Source: Flavobacteriales bacterium (GTDB lineage: Bacteria; Bacteroidota; Bacteroidia; Flavobacteriales; BACL11). Taken from it: a stretch of DNA of 5,661 bases. The translations under genes and the position numbers were made by a program. The notes under the pieces are model-generated. The model worked only from the letters and a program-made list of their open reading frames with translations, had not been told where the DNA came from and did not search any database. Position 1 is the first letter of the stretch, and each line of letters opens with the position of its first letter. The DNA lies in contig PBQB01000090.1 in NCBI GenBank assembly GCA_002724895.1, forward strand, positions 1 through 5,661. The letters are read 5' to 3'. Below are positions 1 through 5,661 of the stretch, one piece after another.

Positions 1-873
1 ATAAGCTTCATAGAACAGATTATCAGAATATATTGCATCTGAAAAATTATTTACTGCTACATCAAATAATTTAAGTTCCATATGAATAAATCCTAAATTA
101 TAATGTGCATTTGCATGAAATGGAGATACATTTAGTAAATCTGCATAAGCGGCTAAAGACTTATTCCAATTACCTGTTTCTTGGTAAAAAACTGCTTTAT
201 TATATAATACTAATTCATCATTTGGGCTTATTTGCAATGCATTATCATAATATGTAACTGCCATAGTATCTAATTTTGAATGAAAAATTTGACCTAATTG
301 AACATATGCCTCGGTATACTCAGGTTGGATAAGAATTGCATTTCTAAAGCAATTAATTGCTTCTGTTTCTTTTCCTAACTCATTAAAAAGAAAACCCATT
401 AACATATGAGTCTTTTCTTGATTATAATTTATACTAAGAGATTGATTTAAATGATAAAGAGACTGCTTATAATTCTTATATGCGAGTAATAATTCTCCAT
501 ATAATGCATGTACTAAATAATTACTATTATTTTTTTTTAAATACTTTTCTAAATGGAATTTAGCTAATCCTGGATATTTTCTATTAGCGTTAGGTTTTTT
601 AGAAAAATCAAAATATATCTTTGCAATCATATAATGTAACTCAACTCTATTTGAATCAAGTGAAAGGCATTGTTTTAAATCAAATAGTGCTGAATCAAAT
701 CTTTTATTTCTTATATTATATTTAACTCTGTTTAATATAAGATCTACATTAGTTGGATCCTTCTTTATTGCATTAGATAAGTTACTTATTTCTGATATAG
801 ATTTTTGATGTTTATCCGCATTACCACATGAAAGAATAAATAAAAAAATTATAAAAGAAGATATTAATCTCAT
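1..873 (-). CDS. TPR-repeat lipoprotein, partial (C-terminus beyond left edge)
   Basis: The reading frame opens with ATG at 873 and stays open for 291 codons to the left edge, so the C-terminus is missing. The first 16 residues (MRLISSFIIFLFILSC) form a lipoprotein signal peptide: a hydrophobic stretch, then a lipobox ending at Cys16, the predicted lipid-attachment site. The mature part is a chain of about seven tetratricopeptide units of 33-34 residues, at about 43-76, 77-118 (with an insertion), 119-152, 153-186, 187-219, 220-253 and 254-287. They show the usual A/G-Y/F pattern, for example EAINCFRNAILIQPE and HANAHYNLGFIH. TPR arrays bind proteins, and family knowledge gives no more specific role. 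The residues after Cys16 (GNADKH) are not clearly acidic, so surface export is not indicated. The gene lies 19 bp behind recA and is probably on its transcript. No Shine-Dalgarno is seen; the ATG sits at the end of an A-run. Substrate and partner are unknown. Confidence 0.88.
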   Translation of the reverse strand, partial: MRLISSFIIFLFILSCGNADKHQKSISEISNLSNAIKKDPTNVDLILNRVKYNIRNKRFDSALFDLKQCLSLDSNRVELHYMIAKIYFDFSKKPNANRKYPGLAKFHLEKYLKKNNSNYLVHALYGELLLAYKNYKQSLYHLNQSLSINYNQEKTHMLMGFLFNELGKETEAINCFRNAILIQPEYTEAYVQLGQIFHSKLDTMAVTYYDNALQISPNDELVLYNKAVFYQETGNWNKSLAAYADLLNVSPFHANAHYNLGFIHMELKLFDVAVNNFSDAIYSDNLFYEAY

Positions 874-892
874 TTTTTTAAAAAACAAATGG

Positions 893-1891
893 TTAATCTA
901 TGATATTTTTTTTAATCATTTGTTCAATTTCATCAGATAATTCAGGGTTATCTAACAACATATTTTTTACCGCATCTCTACCTTGTCCAAGTTTAGTATC
1001 ATCATAAGAAAACCAAGAACCACTTTTATTGACTATTCCTAATTCAACTGCTTTATCTAAAAGCTCTCCAGATCTTGATATTCCTTTTCCAAACATAATA
1101 TCAAACTCAACTTTCCTAAATGGTGGTGCAACTTTATTTTTAACAATTTTGACTCTAGTTCTATTACCAATAACATCTTCTCCATTTTTGATTGCTCCAA
1201 TTCTTCTAATATCTAGTCGTACTGATGAATAAAATTTTAAAGCATTTCCACCTGTTGTTGTTTCAGGATTTCCAAACATAACGCCAATCTTCATTCTAAT
1301 CTGATTAATAAATATTAATGTAGAACCAGTCTTATTAATTGTTGCAGTTAATTTTCTTAATGCTTGAGACATTAATCGAGCGTGCAAACCCATCTTTGAA
1401 TCTCCCATGTCTCCATCAATTTCTGATTTTGGTGTTAATGCCGCAACTGAATCAACCACTATTAAATCTACAGCACCAGAACTAATTAAATGATCAGCAA
1501 TCTCTAATGCTTGTTCACCATTATCAGGCTGAGATATATATAAATTATCTATATCTACTCCGAGAGAATTTGCATATGATGCATCAAATGCATGCTCAGC
1601 ATCTATAAAAGCTGCAACACCTCCTTGCTTTTGAACTTCAGCTATTGCATGAATAGTTAAAGTAGTTTTTCCTGAAGATTCAGGACCGTAAATTTCAACA
1701 ACTCTTCCTCTAGGATAACCACCAACTCCAAGAGCTAAATCTAAACCAATTGATCCCGTGGGTATAGACTGAATATCTTCTGACACTCTATCCCCTAATT
1801 TCATTACAACTCCTTTTCCATAAGTTTTTTCTAATTTACCAAGTGTCATTTCAAGCGCTTTAATCTTTGCTTCTTTTTCTTGTTTACTCAT
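893..1891 (-). CDS. recA: Recombinase RecA
   Basis: RecA is the cytoplasmic ATP-dependent strand-exchange protein. It coats single-stranded DNA, drives homologous recombination, and stimulates LexA-type self-cleavage where such repressors exist. The 332-residue frame is complete and starts at ATG 1891. Visible motifs are Walker A GPESSGKT (69-76), the catalytic glutamate in FIDAEHA (Glu99, equivalent to E. coli Glu96), Walker [11 protein letters not shown] (143-152), the L1 region around [13 protein letters not shown] (157-169), and the L2 DNA-binding loop from NQIRMKIG through [13 protein letters not shown] (196-220), with Gln197 as the nucleotide sensor. The core ends at about [12 protein letters not shown], so the acidic tail that extends the 353-residue E. 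coli protein is absent, as is usual in Bacteroidota. It follows nth by 84 bp on the same strand and precedes a TPR lipoprotein by 19 bp. No intein or interruption is present. Identity is essentially certain. Confidence 0.99.
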   Translation of the reverse strand: MSKQEKEAKIKALEMTLGKLEKTYGKGVVMKLGDRVSEDIQSIPTGSIGLDLALGVGGYPRGRVVEIYGPESSGKTTLTIHAIAEVQKQGGVAAFIDAEHAFDASYANSLGVDIDNLYISQPDNGEQALEIADHLISSGAVDLIVVDSVAALTPKSEIDGDMGDSKMGLHARLMSQALRKLTATINKTGSTLIFINQIRMKIGVMFGNPETTTGGNALKFYSSVRLDIRRIGAIKNGEDVIGNRTRVKIVKNKVAPPFRKVEFDIMFGKGISRSGELLDKAVELGIVNKSGSWFSYDDTKLGQGRDAVKNMLLDNPELSDEIEQMIKKNIID

Positions 1892-1907
1892 AATAATTTA
1901 TTTTTTA

Positions 1908-1941
1908 CAAAATAACTGAAATAATAATAGAAAAATCAAAA
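1908..1941 (-). promoter_or_regulatory. Candidate Bacteroidota-type promoter of recA
   Basis: On the minus strand, TTTTG (1941-1937) is followed after 21 bp by TTATTTTG (1915-1908). This is one mismatch from the Bacteroidota -7 consensus TAnnTTTG, with an acceptable distance from a -33 TTTG. Transcription would begin near 1903, giving a leader of about 11 nt before the recA ATG at 1891. This is a motif match only, and the DNA is T-rich, so chance similarity is possible. I see no SOS-box-like inverted repeat in the 84-bp gap. Confidence 0.35.
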
Positions 1942-1975
1942 GAAACATCAATCATTTATTAACAATAACAAAAGT

Positions 1976-2587
1976 TTAGACTTTACTACAGATAATACAT
2001 TGACATTCTTTTTTTCGCGCTTGACAAAACTCTCTTCCAAAAAAAATTATTTGTAAATGAATTTTATTCCATATTTTTTTATCGAAGCACTTTTTTAAAT
2101 CTTTTTCTGTTTGTTTTACATTTTTACCACTAGATAATTTCCATCTTTGTGCTAATCTATGAATATGAGTGTCAACTGGAAAAGCAGGAACGTTAAATGC
2201 CTGAGACATAATCACCGAGGCGGTTTTATGTCCAACACCAGGCAAATTTTCTAGTTCATCAAAAGAACTTGGTACAATTCCATCATGATTTGAAATTAAT
2301 AATTCTGACATTTTTTTGATATTTTTTGCTTTTGTAGGTGCCAAACCAATTTGTCGAATAGTATGTTGAATTTTTTCAACTGAAAGAAGAATCATTTTAT
2401 AAGGATTATCAGCCATATCAAATAATTTGGGTGTTATTTCATTTACTTTTTTATCAGTACTCTGTGCACTTAACATAACAGCAATAAGAAAAGTATAATT
2501 ATTTCTATGATCTAATGGAATGATAGGATTAGGGTATAATCTTTCAAGAGTCTTAGTAATAAAAATTATTCTATCTCTTTTATTCAT
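1976..2587 (-). CDS. nth: Endonuclease III (DNA glycosylase / AP lyase) with atypical cysteine motif
   Basis: Endonuclease III removes oxidised pyrimidines from DNA and nicks the abasic site by beta-elimination, starting base excision repair. I place the start at ATG 2587 (203 residues; E. coli Nth has 211). A TTG directly before it could add one residue. Visible features are the helix motif SAQSTDKKVN (40-49), the helix-hairpin-helix LPGVGHKTA (115-123) with catalytic Lys121, and FPVDTHIHR with catalytic Asp139; these match E. coli Lys120 and Asp138. The C-terminal cluster has four cysteines, at 188, 195, 197 and 200, spaced C-x6-C-x1-C-x2-C. The family norm is C-x6-C-x2-C-x5-C, and the protein ends three residues after the last cysteine. 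Neither alternative frame at the 3' end restores the usual pattern, so this is not an obvious frameshift. The gene lies between a 60-residue unknown and recA. Family assignment is secure; the state of the iron-sulfur cluster is open. Confidence 0.96.
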   Translation of the reverse strand: MNKRDRIIFITKTLERLYPNPIIPLDHRNNYTFLIAVMLSAQSTDKKVNEITPKLFDMADNPYKMILLSVEKIQHTIRQIGLAPTKAKNIKKMSELLISNHDGIVPSSFDELENLPGVGHKTASVIMSQAFNVPAFPVDTHIHRLAQRWKLSSGKNVKQTEKDLKKCFDKKIWNKIHLQIIFFGREFCQARKKECQCIICSKV

Positions 2588-2591
2588 CAAA

Positions 2592-2599
2592 CAAAGATA
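2592..2599 (-). promoter_or_regulatory. Perfect TAnnTTTG element just upstream of nth
   Basis: On the minus strand TATCTTTG (2599-2592) matches the Bacteroidota -7 consensus exactly and ends four bases before the nth ATG. If used, transcription would start at or next to the start codon, giving a leaderless or nearly leaderless message. No TTTG lies at the usual distance upstream: the nearest, TTTTG at 2615-2611, is only 11 bp away. Readthrough from the sigma and small-gene transcript could also serve nth. Confidence 0.25.
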
Positions 2600-2626
2600 A
2601 AAAAGTAGCCCAAAAGGAAGTCTAAT

Positions 2627-2809
2627 TTAATTTAATAATACCACAATTGGTTCTGGCAATTTTGTTTTTATATTTCTAGCAGAATTAGCATATGCTAAAA
2701 TTCTATTTATTGACTTCTTACTTGGTTTATATTTGTTTGATTTTTTTTGTAAAAAAGAATGTTTATCAAGAGATTTCTCCCAATTCTTTAAAGTAGAGTT
2801 TATATCCAT
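2627..2809 (-). CDS. Small basic protein of unknown function between sigma factor and nth
   Basis: This is a complete 60-residue frame from ATG 2809 to TAA at 2627. I do not recognise a named family. The N-terminal half (MDINSTLKNWEKSLDKHSF) looks helical. A lysine- and serine-rich linker follows (about 21-33), then a second probable helix, INRILAYANSARNIKT (34-49), and a hydrophobic end, PEPIVVLLN. There is no signal peptide, transmembrane segment, cysteine pair or clear helix-turn-helix. The charge is strongly positive. The plan of a Lys-rich stretch, then 'ILAYA..', then a hydrophobic tail ending in Asn resembles, from memory, small hypothetical proteins encoded beside this sigma factor in other Bacteroidota; this is a recollection, not a search result. 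It lies 64 bp after the sigma gene and 39 bp before nth on the same strand, so cotranscription is likely. It could be a sigma or nucleic-acid binding partner, but that is speculation. Composition matches its neighbours. Confidence 0.72.
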   Translation of the reverse strand: MDINSTLKNWEKSLDKHSFLQKKSNKYKPSKKSINRILAYANSARNIKTKLPEPIVVLLN

Positions 2810-2873
2810 ATATAGTATTTAGTATTATCATGTCACTATAACGGAAATTTAAAATCAATATTGTGTTTATTAA

Positions 2874-3458
2874 TTAAGTTTTTAAATCAATATGTAATTT
2901 ATCTGCCATTTTTCTTAAATTAAGTAATGCATAACGCATTCTTCCTAAAGCAGTATTGATACTTACGCCAGTAATTTTTGATATTTTTTTAAAAGAATAC
3001 TCTTCAAAATATCTCAACTTAACAATTTCTTGTTGATCATTTGGTAATTTTAAAATTAAATAATGTAAATCATTATTTATTTGATCTTTAATCATTAAGT
3101 CGTCTTGGTTTTTCGATTCACTTGCAAGAACATCAAAAATATCAAAATTATCATTTGTACGTACTTTTCGCATTTTTGATTGTCTTCTAAAATAATCAAT
3201 AATAAGATTATGAGTAATTCTCATCATCCAAGGAAGAAACTTACCTTCTTCATTATACTTTCCTTTTTGCAGAGAATTTATCACTTTAATAAGTGCATCC
3301 TGAAAAATATCATTACTCAAATCTTTATCTTTAACCTTTGAAAAAATAAAAGAGAAAACTCTGTCTTTATGTTTATTAAGCAATAACTTAAATGAATTTA
3401 CATCTCCTTTGAGATATTTTTTAACCAAAAATTCGTCTGATAAATTAGTAGATAACAT
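2874..3458 (-). CDS. ECF-type RNA polymerase sigma factor (sigma-70 family)
   Basis: The gene encodes a complete 194-residue protein from ATG 3458. ECF sigma factors replace the primary sigma on RNA polymerase and direct it to a limited set of promoters. Region 2 spans about 7-96. It contains IFQDALIKVI (51-60), which fits the core-binding region 2.2, and GKFLPWMMRITHNLIIDYFRR (72-92), which fits the -10-recognising part. A variable linker (about 97-127) follows, with no region 3. Region 4 (about 128-183) carries the helix-turn-helix YSFKKISKITGVSINTALGRM (154-174), which contacts the -35 element. The GKFLPW and TALGRMRYALLNLRKM signatures match a sigma widely kept in Bacteroidota, from my knowledge of that group. 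No anti-sigma gene with a membrane segment lies beside it; the next gene encodes a 60-residue soluble protein. It is divergent from uvrA across 129 bp. Its regulon cannot be read from the sequence. Confidence 0.94.
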   Translation of the reverse strand: MLSTNLSDEFLVKKYLKGDVNSFKLLLNKHKDRVFSFIFSKVKDKDLSNDIFQDALIKVINSLQKGKYNEEGKFLPWMMRITHNLIIDYFRRQSKMRKVRTNDNFDIFDVLASESKNQDDLMIKDQINNDLHYLILKLPNDQQEIVKLRYFEEYSFKKISKITGVSINTALGRMRYALLNLRKMADKLHIDLKT

Positions 3459-3540
3459 AGTACTTTATTTTAAGTTTATTAATTAAATTAAAGTAAAAAT
3501 GTTTCTTATAGGCAGTATTTTATTTCTGTAAATTATTATG

Positions 3541-3572
3541 CAAAAATAATAAAAGTAAATTACTTATCCAAA
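3541..3572 (-). promoter_or_regulatory. Candidate Bacteroidota-type promoter of the sigma factor gene
   Basis: On the minus strand TTTG (3572-3569), a 20-bp spacer and TATTTTTG (3548-3541) together match both halves of the Bacteroidota primary-sigma consensus, TTTG then TAnnTTTG, at the right spacing. Transcription would start near 3536 and leave an AT-rich leader of about 78 nt before the sigma ATG at 3458. It lies in the divergent gap, so its upstream half is within 20 bp of the uvrA start. This is the best promoter match in the window, but it is still a motif call. Confidence 0.55.
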
Positions 3573-3587
3573 TCATATTAATTAGCT

Positions 3588-5661
3588 TTGCAACAAATAA
3601 TTAAAATTACTAGTAATATCAACAAATATATTTTTATAAAAGGAGCAAAGACTCATAATTTAAGAGATATAAATCTAAAAATTCCTAAAAACAAATTTAT
3701 TGTAATTTCAGGAGTTTCTGGTAGTGGAAAATCTTCATTAGCTTTTGACACGTTATTTGCAGAAGGTCAGAGAAGATATATTGAAAGTCTTTCATCATAT
3801 GCACGTCAATTTCTTGGTAAAATTCAAAAACCTACAGTTGATGAAATTATAGGTATTTGTCCTGCAGTTGCTATTGAACAAAAAACAATCACTAATAATC
3901 CAAGATCTACTGTAGGAACGAGTACAGAAATTTATGATTATTTGAAACTTTTATTTGCAAGAATAGGAAAAACATTCTCTCCTATTTCAGGTAAAGAAGT
4001 AAAAAAAGATAATATTAACGATATTAAAAAATTTATTCAAAAAAAACGAGGAGATAATTTAGTTTTAGTTCTTATTAGCCTTAACATTAATCACAATCTT
4101 AATAATTTATTTGAACAAGGATTTTCAAGAATATTAATTAAAAATAAAATATTTAAAATTAAAGACTTAGCTGATGATTTAAAAATTGATTTTGAAACTG
4201 CTTTTTTAGTCATTGATAGGTTTATAAATAACGAAGAGAATATAAATAATGATAGTATTTCAGACTCAATAGAAAAAGCAATAAGTAAAGGTAAAGGTGA
4301 ATGCTATATCAAAGTTAATAATACTTTAACCAAATTCTCAAACAAATTTGAATTAGATCAAATTATTTTTGAGGAACCAGATATTAATCTATTTTCTTTT
4401 AATAGCCCTTATGGTGCATGTAAAACATGTGAAGGTTTTGGATCTGTACTTGGTATTGATGAGGATAAAGTAGTGAAAAACAAAAACTTATCATTGTTTG
4501 AGGGAGCAGTTAGCTGTTGGAATGGTCCAAAACTTAAAATTTGGAAAGAAAGATTTATAACAAATTCCTTAACATACAATTTTCCTATACACAGAGCTTA
4601 CAATCAACTTAGTGTTGAAGAAAAAGAACTCTTGTGGAATGGAAAAGAAAAGTGTAAAGGAATTAATCAATTTTTTCAAAAATTAGAAAAAGATAAGTAT
4701 AAAATTCAAAATAGAATACTTATTTCAAAATATAGAGGTAAAACAAAGTGTACTGATTGTAAAGGTTCTCGACTTAGAAAAGAAGCCCTGTATGTTAAAA
4801 TATGTAATATTAATATTGCTCAATTATGTAATATGAGTATTAAAAATGTTTTATTTTTTATAAATAATATCAAATTAAACAAATCAGATTATCAAATTTC
4901 TAAAAGACTTATAGATGAAATAAAATCGAGATTAATATATCTAAATGATATTGGACTTGGATACTTAACACTAAACCGAGAGTCAAGAACATTATCAGGA
5001 GGTGAATCTCAAAGAATAAATTTAGCTAAATCTATAAGTAGCTCTTTAGTTGGATCCATGTACATTCTTGATGAACCAAGTATAGGACTTCATCCTAATG
5101 ACACTTCAAAACTGATTAAAATATTACAGGAATTAAAAGAAATAGGTAATACAGTTATTGTTGTTGAACATGATGAAGACATAATTAAATCTGCAGACCA
5201 TTTAATTGATCTTGGACCATATGCTGGAAAAAATGGTGGTAAAATTGTCTTTCAAGGAATACCATCTAAAAAAGTAAAATCAACAAAAAAAAGCCTCACT
5301 TTAAAATATTTAACTAAAGAATTATCTATAACCAATAAGAAAAAAAGTAAAATTTCTGATAATAGAATTATTATAAAAAATATTCAAAAAAATAACATTA
5401 AAAATATAAACATCTCTATCCCAACGGATGGTCTAACTTTAATAACGGGTGTAAGTGGATCAGGAAAATCTACTCTTCTTAAGAGTATAGTTAAACCTGC
5501 AATTGATTTGTATTTGGGTAATTCATTTTTAGAAAACAAATCATTTGATAAAATTTTAATAAATGATGAGAATTTAAAAGAACTTGAATTTGTAAATCAA
5601 AAACCTATTGGAAGATCATCTAGATCAAACCCAGTTACATATATCAAAGCATATGATGAAA
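3588..5661 (+). CDS. uvrA: Excinuclease ABC subunit UvrA, partial (C-terminus beyond right edge)
   Basis: UvrA is the dimeric ATPase that finds bulky DNA damage and loads UvrB in nucleotide excision repair. The frame is closed upstream by TAA at 3579 and has no ATG before the conserved N-terminus, so the only usual start codon is TTG at 3588. About 691 residues are present of an expected 900 or more. Features in order are the N-terminal IKGAKTHNL (17-25); Walker A of the first ATPase, GVSGSGKS (42-49, Lys48); a UvrB-binding and insert region (about 136-250); CxxC 278-281; CxxC 388-391; signature LSGGESQR (469-476); Walker B YILDEPS (492-498) followed by IGLH; switch histidine in VEHD (His528); second Walker A GVSGSGKS (621-628, Lys627); and SSRSNPVTY near the end. 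The first CxxC of zinc finger 1, present in E. coli, is missing. The second signature, Walker B and last zinc finger lie outside the window. It is divergent from the sigma factor gene. Identity is certain; the exact start is less so. Confidence 0.97.
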   Translation, partial: MQQIIKITSNINKYIFIKGAKTHNLRDINLKIPKNKFIVISGVSGSGKSSLAFDTLFAEGQRRYIESLSSYARQFLGKIQKPTVDEIIGICPAVAIEQKTITNNPRSTVGTSTEIYDYLKLLFARIGKTFSPISGKEVKKDNINDIKKFIQKKRGDNLVLVLISLNINHNLNNLFEQGFSRILIKNKIFKIKDLADDLKIDFETAFLVIDRFINNEENINNDSISDSIEKAISKGKGECYIKVNNTLTKFSNKFELDQIIFEEPDINLFSFNSPYGACKTCEGFGSVLGIDEDKVVKNKNLSLFEGAVSCWNGPKLKIWKERFITNSLTYNFPIHRAYNQLSVEEKELLWNGKEKCKGINQFFQKLEKDKYKIQNRILISKYRGKTKCTDCKGSRLRKEALYVKICNINIAQLCNMSIKNVLFFINNIKLNKSDYQISKRLIDEIKSRLIYLNDIGLGYLTLNRESRTLSGGESQRINLAKSISSSLVGSMYILDEPSIGLHPNDTSKLIKILQELKEIGNTVIVVEHDEDIIKSADHLIDLGPYAGKNGGKIVFQGIPSKKVKSTKKSLTLKYLTKELSITNKKKSKISDNRIIIKNIQKNNIKNINISIPTDGLTLITGVSGSGKSTLLKSIVKPAIDLYLGNSFLENKSFDKILINDENLKELEFVNQKPIGRSSRSNPVTYIKAYDE

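Noticed and set aside
1029..1232. 67-residue open frame on the plus strand
   Set aside because: It lies wholly inside recA on the opposite strand, has no homology I recognise and no promoter; it is a shadow of a highly conserved gene.
1892..1975. Intrinsic terminator for nth or an SOS box for recA in the 84-bp gap
   Set aside because: I found no GC-containing hairpin followed by a T-run and no clear inverted repeat of LexA type.
2588..2590. TTG one codon before the nth ATG as the start of nth
   Set aside because: It would add a single residue. The adjacent ATG at 2587 is the more usual initiator and gives Lys and Asp positions close to E. coli Nth.
2592..2615. Full two-part promoter for nth using TTTTG at 2615-2611
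   Set aside because: The spacing to TATCTTTG is only 11 bp, about half the usual distance, so only the -7 element is kept as a weak call.
2811..2840. Inverted repeat TATAGT / ACTATA with an 18-base loop, and a tandem TAGTATT repeat (2813-2826), between sigma and the 60-residue gene
   Set aside because: The stem is only six A/T-rich pairs with a long loop and no following T-run in the transcribed direction. The 7-base repeats are expected at this composition.
3538..3549. ATG at 3538 as an upstream uvrA start or leader peptide
   Set aside because: It is out of frame with uvrA and stops after two further codons (ATG CAA AAA TAA).

Overview
The window comes from a very AT-rich genome, probably a member of the Bacteroidota and most likely a marine-type, small-genome flavobacterial lineage. 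Four observations support this. The RecA (about 332 residues, with a trimmed C-terminal tail), the ECF sigma factor (with GKFLPW and TALGRMRY motifs) and the UvrA (IEQK...GTSTEIYDYLKLLFARIG style) all look like the Bacteroidota versions I know. Shine-Dalgarno sequences are absent. Several promoter-like sites match the Bacteroidota consensus TTTG / TAnnTTTG rather than TTGACA / TATAAT. Intergenic gaps are short. The phylum is fairly secure; the finer placement is inference.

Layout. From 1 to 3458 everything is on the minus strand. Read in the direction of transcription (right to left) the order is: ECF sigma factor (2874-3458), a 60-residue uncharacterised basic protein (2627-2809), endonuclease III nth (1976-2587), recA (893-1891), and a TPR-repeat lipoprotein (873 down to 1, running off the left edge). 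From a 129-bp divergent intergenic region, uvrA runs on the plus strand from a TTG codon at 3588 and leaves the window at 5661 after about 691 residues. No gene-free stretch exceeds 130 bp. I see no tRNA, rRNA, CRISPR array, insertion sequence or convincing intrinsic terminator.

How the genes fit together. Three DNA-repair activities are adjacent: recombinational repair and SOS coprotease (RecA), base excision of oxidised pyrimidines (Nth), and damage recognition for nucleotide excision repair (UvrA). They sit next to an ECF-type sigma factor with no recognisable anti-sigma gene. Gaps between the minus-strand genes are 64, 39, 84 and 19 bp, so part or all of this strand could be cotranscribed. 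Promoter-like motifs upstream of the sigma gene, nth and recA suggest several internal starts. The TPR lipoprotein, 19 bp behind recA, probably shares its transcript.

The window reads as a conserved housekeeping and repair neighbourhood, not a mobile or defence island. The points most worth checking are the compressed cysteine spacing of the Nth iron-sulfur motif, the ATG-less uvrA start that coincides with a promoter-like motif, the small unknown protein between sigma and nth, and the recurrence of TAnnTTTG sites in the short intergenic gaps.
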